A stretch of 64,000 nt of DNA, from assembly GCA_965203305.1 (NCBI GenBank), contig OZ241874.1:744001-808000 (forward strand), in the 5' to 3' direction. The notes beneath the pieces are model-generated. The model was given only the letters and a program-made list of their open reading frames with translations, did not search any database and was not told the DNA's origin. Below, one piece after another: positions 17,728-26,109 of the stretch (within the stretch, counting starts at the first letter, position 1; every line of letters starts with the position of its first letter). The DNA is from Bin80 sp965203305. GTDB taxonomy: Bacteria > Bacteroidota > Rhodothermia > Rhodothermales > Bin80. The position numbers were made by a program, and so were the translations under genes.

Positions 17728-18846
17728 ATGAATGTGCTGGTTCTGGAACCTTGGTATGGCGGTTCCCACCGGAATTTTGTAGATGGACTCATCAGAAGCA
17801 GTCGCCACGAGTATCACCTCGTCACTATGGCGGCCAGATTCTGGAAATGGCGGCTCCATGGCGGAGCGCAGACGCTTGCCCGCAAATCCAGGCAGGTAAT
17901 TGCCGACGGCTTTCAGCCAGATGTGATTCTGGCATCCAGCATGGTCAATGTGCCCGCATTTTTGGCACTGGTACGGAAAGAGATCGGCAATATCCCGGTT
18001 GTCTATTACCTGCACGAGAACCAGCTTACCTACCCGTTGCCCGCCGAAGAGAAGCGGGATCTCTCGTACGCCTATATTAACTACCTCTCGTGTCTGGCAT
18101 CCGATCAGGTTGTATTCAATACGGAGTTCCACTACAAGGAATTTATCCATGCTCTTCCGGGACTGCTCCGTGCATTTCCAGACTACACACACCTGAACAC
18201 GGTTGCCGAAATTCGTGAGAAGAGCCGGGTGATGCATCTTGGCATGGATCTTCAGGCACATGCGAGATATTCGAATGCGGCTGCCCCGGAAGATGATCCG
18301 CCAATTGTACTGTGGAACCAGCGGTGGGAGTATGACAAGAACCCTGAGGCCTTCTTCAGGCTGATGAATCGTCTGGATGATGCCGGTTGTCGGTTCAGGC
18401 TAATCTTGGCTGGAAAGCGTTTTGAGGAGCAGCCCTCCGAATTTGATATTGCATTTGAACGCTATGCAGAGCGAATTCTGCACTATGGCTATGCCGAAGA
18501 TTTTGCGGAATACAGCCAGCTTCTTCATCGGGCAGATATTGTGGTGTCCACGGCAATTCATGAATTCTTTGGCATTGCGATGCTGGAGGCAATCTATTGC
18601 GGATGTCATCCACTGTTGCCGAACCGGTTAAGTTACCCGGAGCTAATTCCCGAAAATCTGCACAGGCCGCTGCTTCATGCCCCTGTTCTTTATGACAGCG
18701 AGGAGGAACTCTTCTCTATCCTGAAGGACTTGCTTACGGGGGAAGAGCGTGCACTCCCTTCGAAAACACTGCGGAGAGTTGTTGAGCATCTTGACTGGTC
18801 TGTTCACATAGAGCAGTATGACAGTCTGCTGGAGTCCTTGATCTGA
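17728..18846 (+). CDS. tRNA-queuosine alpha-mannosyltransferase-like glycosyltransferase (DUF3524)
   Basis: 372 residues with the N-terminus of the DUF3524/GTDC1 family (VLVLEPWYGGSHRNFVDGL; YYLHENQLTYP; FNTEFHYKEF) followed by a GT4-type C-terminal domain (LWNQRWEYDKNPEAFF; GYAEDFAEYSQLL; VSTAIHEFFGIAMLEAI). The human family member, QTMAN, adds mannose to queuosine in tRNA-Asp; bacterial members are usually annotated the same way by homology. That function is plausible but unproven here. Both nucleotide-sugar-binding residues (E/D in the HEFFGIAMLEA segment) are kept, so the enzyme looks active. An IS256-type element begins 71 bases downstream. Confidence 0.85.
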   Translation: MNVLVLEPWYGGSHRNFVDGLIRSSRHEYHLVTMAARFWKWRLHGGAQTLARKSRQVIADGFQPDVILASSMVNVPAFLALVRKEIGNIPVVYYLHENQLTYPLPAEEKRDLSYAYINYLSCLASDQVVFNTEFHYKEFIHALPGLLRAFPDYTHLNTVAEIREKSRVMHLGMDLQAHARYSNAAAPEDDPPIVLWNQRWEYDKNPEAFFRLMNRLDDAGCRFRLILAGKRFEEQPSEFDIAFERYAERILHYGYAEDFAEYSQLLHRADIVVSTAIHEFFGIAMLEAIYCGCHPLLPNRLSYPELIPENLHRPLLHAPVLYDSEEELFSILKDLLTGEERALPSKTLRRVVEHLDWSVHIEQYDSLLESLI

Positions 18847-19011
18847 ATCATAGTCTGAGCAAGTTGCTGGCGAAGGGACAAGAATCTGCTCAGGAAATTT
18901 CGTTCCTTGGATTCGGTGGCATGGTGCAGTTTTTGGTTGCTTTTCATTTGCCTAAAACTGCGGATAGTTCGGGAGGGATCCCATTCTGTCTGCCTGCCAA
19001 CAAATCGAAAC

Positions 19012-20061
19012 ATGTCATCATCTGTGCCCCCTCTGGAACTGGATCAGGCTTTTCGGGAGGCTGGCGAGACGGGGGAGCATCTTCGCTGGTCTCTGTTGCG
19101 TCATTTCAGCGAACTGATTCGGGATTTGACGCATGCGGTGGACTTGCCGGCCCCCGTCTCACAGGATGTCCCTGATTTGGAACCGGACTCTGCCCCGCCC
19201 CCGGCGATGGAGGAGAAATCGTCTCCTGTTCCGCCATCTGGTGTACTTGCGCTGTCGGAATACGGGGATGAAGCTGCACTGCACGAAGTGCGGCTGGAAG
19301 CTCTGCATGCGCTGGAGACGCGTTCTCTTGCCCGGGAGGAGATCGTGGCCCTGTGGCTGGATGTGGTGCCCTTCTGGGGGCATCCGCTGGCGTTGTGCAT
19401 CGGGGTAACGGTGGAGGGCTATCGGCGCATTCTGGGCTTTGCGGAGGCAAACCTGCAAGAGAGGGATGCCATGCAGCGCCTGATTCAGGATGTGCTGGAT
19501 CGCGGGCTGTGTGTGAAAAAGGGACTGCTCTGGATCACGCCGGGACTGCCGGGACTGTCCCGTCTTCTCACGGAGTGTCTGGGAGCACAGGTGCGCCATC
19601 AGCACTGTCAGGTCTACAAGTGCGTTCAGGTCACCAGCCTGCTGCCGGAAGAGGAGCAGAGGCGGATCCGGGGCGCGATCAAACGTGCCTATGCCCAGCC
19701 GGGTGCCCGGCAGGCCCATGCGGATCTGCTGCGGATTCATGCCACGCTTGCCCGTCAGAATCGGTCGGCAGCGCAGTGTCTGCTGCAGGGGCTGGAGCAC
19801 ACGCTCACGGTGCACCAGAGCGGACTGGCAGGGCAGATCAGTCCCAGCCTGTACACGACCCGCTCCATTGCGCGGACGGGATGTCTTTTGCAACAGCGGG
19901 TGCGGGGCGTGCGTCGCTGGCTCCCTCCCCAGACCCGCCGGGCACAGATTGCCTTATTGCTTCTGGAACGAGAACTGCGGATGCGCCGCTTGGCACACGC
20001 ATCAGTCCTTTCGGTCCTGCGGACAGCTCTCTTTGCGAACCGGGAGACCGAACCGGAGTAA
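19012..20061 (+). CDS. Catalytically inactive transposase paralogue carried by the IS256-type element
   Basis: About 349 residues from ATG 19012 (the frame runs upstream past the IS end, so the earlier TTG is not used). From about residue 95 on it aligns with the active transposase downstream: LWLDVVPFWGHPLALCIG against ITLDGTYLYGCQMMVCLG; KKGLLWITPGLPGLSRL against DHGLLFVVDGAKGIHKG; LLQGLEHTLTVHQSGLAGQISPSLYTTRSIARTG against the NRTEHVNS region. The first catalytic Asp survives, the second is lost (VVDG becomes ITPG) and the Glu is lost, so it cannot perform DDE chemistry. The first ~90 residues are different and acidic/proline-rich. It is followed after 36 bases by the active gene. A role as partner or regulator is inferred. 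A decayed relative lies at 47829-47947. Confidence 0.75.
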   Translation: MSSSVPPLELDQAFREAGETGEHLRWSLLRHFSELIRDLTHAVDLPAPVSQDVPDLEPDSAPPPAMEEKSSPVPPSGVLALSEYGDEAALHEVRLEALHALETRSLAREEIVALWLDVVPFWGHPLALCIGVTVEGYRRILGFAEANLQERDAMQRLIQDVLDRGLCVKKGLLWITPGLPGLSRLLTECLGAQVRHQHCQVYKCVQVTSLLPEEEQRRIRGAIKRAYAQPGARQAHADLLRIHATLARQNRSAAQCLLQGLEHTLTVHQSGLAGQISPSLYTTRSIARTGCLLQQRVRGVRRWLPPQTRRAQIALLLLERELRMRRLAHASVLSVLRTALFANRETEPE

Positions 20062-20097
20062 TCTGCCCCTTCCCTCATAACTTTTCCTTTTTCTCTC

Positions 20098-21417
20098 ATG
20101 AAACTGACCCCACGCAAACCCATCATCAACCTCCATGACGCGGTGGCCTCTGCGGAGCAGTCCCGTCTGCTGGAAGAGTGCATCCGGAATCGGGACTATG
20201 TCGCGAAAGCACAGGAGCATATCCAGGAATGTGGACTTCAGGTAGCCCTGGCATGGATTCTGGCGGAGATCGTCTCGTACTGTGGTGCCTACTGGAAGCA
20301 TGACCATCCGAACGAGGGGAGGTACAGGCGCAACGGCAATCGTCCGGGTTCCATCTGGGTCGGGGGCGAGAAGAAACGCATCCTGATTCAGCGGATTCTG
20401 GACAGGAAGACCGGGAAGACCTTTCTTCCGAAGTGCTACAGTCTGCTGCGCAAGATGTCCCTCAAAGACCGGGAACGGTTGACTCTACGCATCTCTCGGG
20501 GGATTGTGATGCGGGACTACCGGCTGGTAGAGGATGCGATGGAGGGGGGCTTGGGGCTGAGTGCGTCTTCGGTCAGCCGGATTGTCCGGGAAGAGAGCAG
20601 GAAGGCCCTGGAACGGTTTGAGTCGCGGGATCTGTCCGCGCACAGATATGTGGCGATCACGCTGGATGGAACGTACCTGTACGGGTGCCAGATGATGGTG
20701 TGCCTGGGGTTCACCGAGAAGGGGGAGGTGCATGTGCTGGGAATCACGGAGCTTTCGACGGAGAATGCGGATGCGGTGGAAGGGATGCTGCAGCGTCTGA
20801 TTGCGCGGGGGCTGCGCTATGATCACGGGCTTCTGTTTGTCGTAGATGGGGCCAAGGGCATCCACAAGGGGATTCGCACGGTGTTCGGAAGATATGCGAT
20901 GATCCAGCGATGCCACTGGCACAAGCGGGAAAATGTGGCAGGAAAGGTCTGTGGCAAGAAGGAGCAGAAAGCCGTCAAGGCAGCCATGACCGCCGCGTAT
21001 GAGGAGGATACATATGCGGAGGCCAGGAAGGCTCTTCTGGCGATCTGTGCGGACTTGGAGAGCAAAGGGGAGTACAGTGCAGCCAACAGCCTGCGAGAGG
21101 GACTGGAAGATACGCTGACGCTACACCGATTACGGGTGGGAAAAGAGTTGCGCCAGCAACTGCGAACCACGAATCGTACGGAGCATGTGAACAGCCGAAT
21201 CAAACATGATGTCCGCCGGATCAAGCGGTGGAACAACTCGAATCAGACCCAGCGGTGGACGGTGATGGCGGTGCTGGACGCAGAGCGAAGACTGAACAGA
21301 ATCGTGTATCAGGATCAACTGGATGCCCTGAAACAAGCCCTCTGGGAACATGTATCCTCTTCACAGAATACAACCGAAACAGAACGAGAATATCTGACGA
21401 AAAGCAACCAAAACTAG
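20098..21417 (+). CDS. IS256/mutator-type DDE transposase
   Basis: 439 residues with the complete mutator-type catalytic set: Asp in AITLDGTYLYG, Asp in LLFVVDGAKGIHKG followed by the CHWHKREN motif, and Glu in TTNRTEHVNSRIKHD, ending in the usual helical IKRWNNSNQTQRW segment. Family length is about 400-440, so it looks intact and probably active. The N-terminal domain (NRDYVAKAQEHIQECG; GRYRRNGNRPGSIWVGGEKK) is expected to bind the inverted repeats. The stop codon lies 9 bases from the right end of the element. Confidence 0.9.
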   Translation: MKLTPRKPIINLHDAVASAEQSRLLEECIRNRDYVAKAQEHIQECGLQVALAWILAEIVSYCGAYWKHDHPNEGRYRRNGNRPGSIWVGGEKKRILIQRILDRKTGKTFLPKCYSLLRKMSLKDRERLTLRISRGIVMRDYRLVEDAMEGGLGLSASSVSRIVREESRKALERFESRDLSAHRYVAITLDGTYLYGCQMMVCLGFTEKGEVHVLGITELSTENADAVEGMLQRLIARGLRYDHGLLFVVDGAKGIHKGIRTVFGRYAMIQRCHWHKRENVAGKVCGKKEQKAVKAAMTAAYEEDTYAEARKALLAICADLESKGEYSAANSLREGLEDTLTLHRLRVGKELRQQLRTTNRTEHVNSRIKHDVRRIKRWNNSNQTQRWTVMAVLDAERRLNRIVYQDQLDALKQALWEHVSSSQNTTETEREYLTKSNQN

Positions 21418-21434
21418 CACCATGCCGATTCGGT

Positions 21435-21880
21435 TGCTGTCTTGTGCAGAGAGATACTGGAGATAATCTCCCATGAAATAAATTTCTGCATCTGCCCGGC
21501 TGAGGATGGGTCTCCCAGTTCGCGCCGTCTCCCCGGATGCTGGTCATGCACAGGAGCCCCTGTCACATTCAGGACATTTGGATGAAGACTCATTCGTACA
21601 GACTGCATGAATCCACAATTTCCTGGATATATCATGTGATACCATATTCTGCGAAATTTCCCACGGGACTTAATCCTGCACGCTTTGCGGAGACCAGGTA
21701 CTTCTACTTTCATGATTCGAATGCAGAACTGTAAAGATGGGCAATTCTGAGGCACAAGATGCAATTCAGTCTCGGGATAGCAACGAATGTGCCCATTTCC
21801 TGTTGAATTGACTGTTACGCGAATATATGAAGGGGCTGTTCGCAGCCTCACATTTGCATTCCCCACATTTTTTGCTTTTG
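21435..21880. other. Intergenic stretch, nothing recognised
   Basis: 446 bases between the IS and the MazG-like gene. No coding region, repeat or stable RNA fold stood out. The right-hand part should hold the promoter of the MazG-like gene. Confidence 0.4.
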
Positions 21881-22321
21881 ATGCCAACAGAGCACTATCA
21901 GCGCGTGAAAGCCTTTATGCGCAAAGCAGGCCAGGATACCCCGACGGATGTGGTCATTCCTGATGCATCTGCACGGCTGTTGCGGGCCCGTCTGATTCTT
22001 GAAGAAGCACTGGAAACTGTACAAGCCCTTGGGGTTACAGTCCAATTCAAGGGAGTGGAGGTTACTCTGGATTCGTGCGAATGCAATGTACATGACTCCG
22101 TTGATCTGGAGGGAGTTGCTGATGGCTGTGCAGACATATCTGTTGTAACGATTGGGACACTCATTGCCTTTGGAATTGACGACGAACAGTTGCTGCGTGA
22201 AGTTGACGAAGCAAACCTGCGAAAATTTGGTCCAGGGGGCTACGCTCGAGAGGATGGCAAATGGATCAAACCACAGGACTGGACTCCGCCAGATATAGCA
22301 GGTGTGCTCAAAGTGCAGTAG
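21881..22321 (+). CDS. MazG/HisE-like all-alpha nucleotide pyrophosphohydrolase
   Basis: 146 residues from ATG 21881; an ATG 54 bases earlier is in frame but adds a sequence (KGLFAASHLHSP) unlike the family. All-alpha NTP-PPase features are visible: acidic ILEEALETVQAL helix with the E-E pair, and GVADGCADISVVTIGTLIAFGID with conserved acidic residues for Mg binding, then LLREVDEANLRKFGPGG...DGKWIKPQDWTPPDI. This ending is typical of phosphoribosyl-ATP pyrophosphohydrolase-like proteins of unknown substrate. Probably a house-cleaning enzyme hydrolysing a nucleotide; which one cannot be told. Confidence 0.75.
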   Translation: MPTEHYQRVKAFMRKAGQDTPTDVVIPDASARLLRARLILEEALETVQALGVTVQFKGVEVTLDSCECNVHDSVDLEGVADGCADISVVTIGTLIAFGIDDEQLLREVDEANLRKFGPGGYAREDGKWIKPQDWTPPDIAGVLKVQ

Positions 22322-22452
22322 ATTAGAGAGGGAGATGGCATGAACGACCTCTTGGACAGGAACAGCTGGCTCGGTTCTTCGTACTTGATATGGGATGAAA
22401 AACACAAATTCATCAAACCACACAAGTAGCTTTCCATAAACTTACGAACAGC

Positions 22453-23865
22453 ATGCGCAGTCTGGTGATTATACTTCTGCTATTCTCTGTGGCATCCAGC
22501 GGGTCTGCCCAGAGTACCCCAGAGATTGGAATTGATTATGCGTCCTTTGCCTATGATGAACAGGAATCTCTGATTGAACTCTACATGGCCATTGAAGCAA
22601 ATTCTTTGACATATATAGCGAATGAATCAGTCTACAGTGCTGTTGTGCCGCTCAGTCTGAAACTCTTGCGCTCCTCCGATGTCGCGCTGGATTCCACTCC
22701 TGATCAGCCAGTATGGGAACAGAAAAACGATCTACAGTTCACCATCCGGGATACAACTGCAATGACGGAGGGGCAAGTTTTTCTGAGGCAAATCCGGGCA
22801 ACCGTGGTTCCGGGGGAGTATGAGTTACAAGTAGCCATACCAGTGGCAGGACAGGACAGTGTGCAAGCCAGCCGCAACCTTGTTGTACCGGATTTTGCCG
22901 AGCAGCAAAGTTGTGCACTTTCGGATATTACACTGGCCTCCAGAATCATGCCCTCGGATGATCGGGACAATCCTTTTTACAAAAATGGTCTGTCCATACT
23001 CCCGAATGCCAGCCAGCTGTATGGGGAAAGAGCGGCGGAATTGTTCTACTACGCAGAGGCATATAATACAAGTTGCGCATCACCGGATGCCAGAGAATAC
23101 ACCCTGCTCACATATGTAGCTGAGGCAAACAGGCCCACTGCAATTCCAGGACTTGAGAAGCGTACCAAGCGCAGTGCTCGTCAGGCAGATATCCTTGTTG
23201 GTTCATTTGATTTGACTGCTCTCGGATCGGGGACATATTTTCTGCGCATGGTCGTTCTTAACAGTGCCAATGAAGCCATGGTAGAGCAGAGCCGCAAGTT
23301 CTTTGTCTTCAACCCTTCTGCAGATGCATCTCCAGCTGTCCTGACTGGGGATGTGGAGACATTTGAGACGAGCGACTATGCAAGCATGCCAGAGAAGGAA
23401 GTGGAGAATGGGCTGGCACATATTCGGGTGATCGCAACTGATCAGGAGTCCAGGCGGATTCGAAATGTCAAGGATCTGGATGAACGGAGGAGACTCCTGA
23501 TGGAGATGTGGAGTGTGCGTGATCCAACACCGGGAACTGCAGCCAATGAATTCCGGGATGAATTCTACAGTTTGCTTATGTATGCGAACGAGCGTTATTC
23601 TGTGCAGCGTATAGAAGGATGGGAAACAGATCGCGGCAATGTTCTTCTGAAATATGGCAGACCCACGACGATAGAGTCACACATGTACCAGCGAGGCATG
23701 AAGCCCTATGAAATGTGGGAGTACAACAATATTCCGGGAGAGGGGCAGGCCATGTTTGTATTTGCAGATATGGACGGATTTGGTGACTTTGAGCTGATTC
23801 ACTCCACTGTTGCCGGAGAGCGAAAACTCCCGGATTGGACTCGAAGAATCTCCGACAGCTTCTAG
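22453..23865 (+). CDS. Secreted GWxTD domain protein
   Basis: 470 residues with a signal peptide (MRSLVIILLLFSVASSGSAQ). The C-terminal third carries the domain for which the family is named, here GWETDRGNVLLKYGRP, followed by YEMWEYNNIPGEGQAMFVFAD. The family is almost confined to Bacteroidota and relatives; its role in the envelope is unknown. The N-terminal part is beta-rich and probably forms Ig-like domains. The asnS GTG follows 2 bases after the stop, which implies co-translation. Confidence 0.85.
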   Translation: MRSLVIILLLFSVASSGSAQSTPEIGIDYASFAYDEQESLIELYMAIEANSLTYIANESVYSAVVPLSLKLLRSSDVALDSTPDQPVWEQKNDLQFTIRDTTAMTEGQVFLRQIRATVVPGEYELQVAIPVAGQDSVQASRNLVVPDFAEQQSCALSDITLASRIMPSDDRDNPFYKNGLSILPNASQLYGERAAELFYYAEAYNTSCASPDAREYTLLTYVAEANRPTAIPGLEKRTKRSARQADILVGSFDLTALGSGTYFLRMVVLNSANEAMVEQSRKFFVFNPSADASPAVLTGDVETFETSDYASMPEKEVENGLAHIRVIATDQESRRIRNVKDLDERRRLLMEMWSVRDPTPGTAANEFRDEFYSLLMYANERYSVQRIEGWETDRGNVLLKYGRPTTIESHMYQRGMKPYEMWEYNNIPGEGQAMFVFADMDGFGDFELIHSTVAGERKLPDWTRRISDSF

Positions 23866-23867
23866 AC

Positions 23868-25367
23868 GTGAACACAACAACAATTGACTCTCTGACAGGG
23901 CAGATTGGGGTAGAGGTTACCCTGCAAGGCTGGTTGCAGCAAAAACGGGCATCCAAAGGATTGTTCTTCCTCGTTCTCCGTGATGGAACGGGACTGGTTC
24001 AGTGTGTAGTAAATCAGGAGAATGTAGGTACATCTTCCTGGGAGCACGCGTCTGTTGCAACGCAGGAAACTTCGCTCGTGATCAAGGGGACGGTCCTGGG
24101 TGATGAACGTCAGATCGGCGGGGTGGAGATACAGGTTGCGAGCATGGAGATCATTCAGGTTGTGGAGGACTATCCCATCACTCCGAAGTCACACGGGGTA
24201 GAGTTTTTGATGGATCGTCGCCACTTATGGTTGCGCAGTCGTCGACCCTGGGCGGTGATGCGGATACGGAACCGCATCATCATGAGCATACATAACTTCT
24301 TTCAGGAACGCGGGTTCCTCCAGATGGACGCGCCTCTGCTTACGAAAACCGCAGTAGAAGGAACTAGTACGCTCTTTGAAATTGATTATTTCGGAACTCC
24401 GGCATATCTGACGCAGAGTGGCCAGCTCCATGGAGAAGTTATGGCAATGGCCTTCAACAAGATATACACGTTTGGCCCCGTTTTTCGTGCAGAGAAGTCC
24501 AAGACAAGGAGGCATCTGACCGAGTTCTGGATGATTGAACCGGAAATGGCCTTCTATGACCTGGAGATGAATATGACGCTTGCAGAAGAGTTTCTTGTTC
24601 GTATAGCCTCTGATGCCATGCGTGATTGCAAGGAAGAACTGGAGTTGCTGGAGCGAAATACTGATGCCTTAAGCCGCGTTCAGGCACCGTTTCCCCGTTT
24701 GACCTACAGCAAAGCTGTGGAGCTCCTAAGAAGTGAGAAGACTCGGCAGCTATTGGAAGTAAGACAGGATCAGTTGCACAATGAAAAATCAGAACTGGAA
24801 AAAGAGCGGACAGAAAACAGGGAGAATTATGCCCGCTTGAAAGAATGGAAGAAGCGTCGCATTGATGCACGGGAGATTGAGATTAATACTCGCCTTGACC
24901 AGATAGAGGAAACGTTGCGAAACCTCCCTCAATGGTGGCAGTCAGCCATCACATTTGCGTGGGGAAATGATTTTGGTGGAAGTGACGAAACTTTGTTGAC
25001 ATGGCATTTTGATCGTCCAGTGATTGTTCATCGTTATCCTGAAGCAGTCAAGGCCTTTTACATGAAAAGAGACCCGGAAGATGATCGTTTGGCACTGGGA
25101 ATGGATATCTTGGCTCCCGAGGGATTTGGAGAGATTATTGGGGGCGGACAGCGTGCTGATGATCTGGCATTCCTGGAAGAGCAGGTGAAGCGGCACAATC
25201 TGCCCAAGGAGGCTTTTGAATGGTATTTTGATCTTCGCCGTTATGGAACGGTCCCGCACAGCGGCTTTGGGCTGGGTCTTGAGCGGACGGTGGCATGGGT
25301 CTGCGGGCTGGAGCATATACGCGAAACGATTCCGTTTCCCCGAACACTCGGGCGGCTTGCGCCATAG
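23868..25367 (+). CDS. asnS: Asparaginyl-tRNA synthetase
   Basis: Class IIb synthetase charging tRNA-Asn. The N-terminal OB fold (VTLQGWLQQKRASKGLFFLVLRDGTGLVQCVV), motif 2 (GPVFRAEKSKTRRHLTEFWMIEPE) and motif 3 (GFGLGLERTVAWVCGL) are all present; YLTQSGQLHGEV distinguishes AsnRS from archaeal-type AspRS. Start GTG 23868 is chosen because the longer frame would overlap the GWxTD gene. About residues 270-360 form a charged coiled-coil insertion (SELEKERTENRENYARLKEWKKR), as found in Bacteroidota AsnRS. Total 499 residues. Confidence 0.93.
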   Translation: MNTTTIDSLTGQIGVEVTLQGWLQQKRASKGLFFLVLRDGTGLVQCVVNQENVGTSSWEHASVATQETSLVIKGTVLGDERQIGGVEIQVASMEIIQVVEDYPITPKSHGVEFLMDRRHLWLRSRRPWAVMRIRNRIIMSIHNFFQERGFLQMDAPLLTKTAVEGTSTLFEIDYFGTPAYLTQSGQLHGEVMAMAFNKIYTFGPVFRAEKSKTRRHLTEFWMIEPEMAFYDLEMNMTLAEEFLVRIASDAMRDCKEELELLERNTDALSRVQAPFPRLTYSKAVELLRSEKTRQLLEVRQDQLHNEKSELEKERTENRENYARLKEWKKRRIDAREIEINTRLDQIEETLRNLPQWWQSAITFAWGNDFGGSDETLLTWHFDRPVIVHRYPEAVKAFYMKRDPEDDRLALGMDILAPEGFGEIIGGGQRADDLAFLEEQVKRHNLPKEAFEWYFDLRRYGTVPHSGFGLGLERTVAWVCGLEHIRETIPFPRTLGRLAP

Positions 25368-25369
25368 TC

Positions 25370-26041
25370 ATGGAGCCTCCTCCCCAACGGACATCGCTGC
25401 ACTTTGCAGTCCGTTCCCCGGAAGAGATGCATATGCGGGCAGAGCGGTTTCATGCGCTTATGCAGGGCAGGCGTTCTGTGCGCGCATTCAGCAATAAACC
25501 TGTATCCCGGGATTTGATTGAACGGGCGATTTTGACTGCCGGTACATCGCCCAGCGGGGCACACCGGGAGCCCTGGCACTTTGCTGCTGTCAGTGATCCT
25601 GCCATCAAATCAGAAATTCGCAGAGCAGCGGAGAAGGAAGAACGTGAGAGCTATGAGCATCGCATGTCAAAGGAATGGCTTGACGCGCTTCATCCGTTGG
25701 GGACTGACTGGCACAAGTCTTTCCTGGAAGTTGCCCCGTGGCTTGTGATATGCTTTGCCAAGACCGTCGGAGATGACGGGAGGAAGAACTACTATGTTCA
25801 GGAAAGTTGCGGGATTGCCTGTGGGCTGTTCATTGCCGCAATTCACAATATGGGACTGGCGACACTGACACATACCCCAAGCCCGATGAAGTTTCTTGGG
25901 GAAATCCTCCATCGGCCACCGAATGAGAGAGCGTTTATCCTGTTTCCCGTTGGATACCCTGCGAAAGATGCCACCGTGCCAGATCTGACGCGAAAGCCCT
26001 CCAGTGAGTTAATTTCCTGGCAGGAGGAAGAAGGGCAGTAA
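25370..26041 (+). CDS. Nitroreductase-superfamily flavoprotein, iodotyrosine deiodinase-like
   Basis: 223 residues. It follows the iodotyrosine deiodinase (IYD) branch closely: RRSVRAFSNKPVSRDLIERAI, TAGTSPSGAHREPWHF, KEERESYEHRMSKEWLD, CGIACGLFIAAIHNMGLATLTHTPSPM, and VGYPAKDATVPDLTRKP (human IYD has VGYPSKEATVPDLKRKP). The Glu, Tyr and Lys that close the IYD active-site lid on the substrate zwitterion can be matched (E and Y in EERESYEHR, K in WHKSFLE). IYD reductively removes halogen from halotyrosines using FMN. The match is by motif, not by measured activity. A terminator hairpin follows. Confidence 0.82.
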   Translation: MEPPPQRTSLHFAVRSPEEMHMRAERFHALMQGRRSVRAFSNKPVSRDLIERAILTAGTSPSGAHREPWHFAAVSDPAIKSEIRRAAEKEERESYEHRMSKEWLDALHPLGTDWHKSFLEVAPWLVICFAKTVGDDGRKNYYVQESCGIACGLFIAAIHNMGLATLTHTPSPMKFLGEILHRPPNERAFILFPVGYPAKDATVPDLTRKPSSELISWQEEEGQ

Positions 26042-26050
26042 AATAATCAC

Positions 26051-26084
26051 GGGGGTTCCCGCAGCAGCACTGGCGAGAACCCCG
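26051..26084. terminator. Bidirectional terminator hairpin
   Basis: GGGGTTCCCGC and GCGAGAACCCC form an 11-bp stem with one mismatch between two convergent genes (deiodinase-like and glnN). Confidence 0.6.
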
Positions 26085-26109
26085 CATTTGCGCGATTTCA
26101 GACTGAATA

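Larger units (their letters stand above)
18918..21426 (+). mobile_element. IS256-type insertion sequence with two transposase-like genes
   Basis: Left end GGCATGGTGCAGTTTTTGG and right end (opposite strand) GGCATGGTGCTAGTTTTGG run on as imperfect inverted repeats of about 28 bases, both reaching GGTTGCTTTTC. The element is flanked by a perfect 8-bp duplication, GATTCGGT, at 18910-18917 and 21427-21434, the duplication size expected for IS256-type elements. At 2509 bp it is about 1 kb longer than typical for the family, the extra length being a second transposase-like gene. The intact ends and duplications show that both genes moved as one unit. Confidence 0.9.

Noticed and set aside
19353..20138. 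Plus-strand 261-residue frame overlapping the accessory transposase
   Set aside because: Off-frame, Ala/Gly-rich, and crosses the boundary between two well-supported genes.
23835..23867. Earlier start for asnS overlapping the GWxTD gene
   Set aside because: The added residues are not family-like, and GTG 23868 lies directly after the upstream stop.
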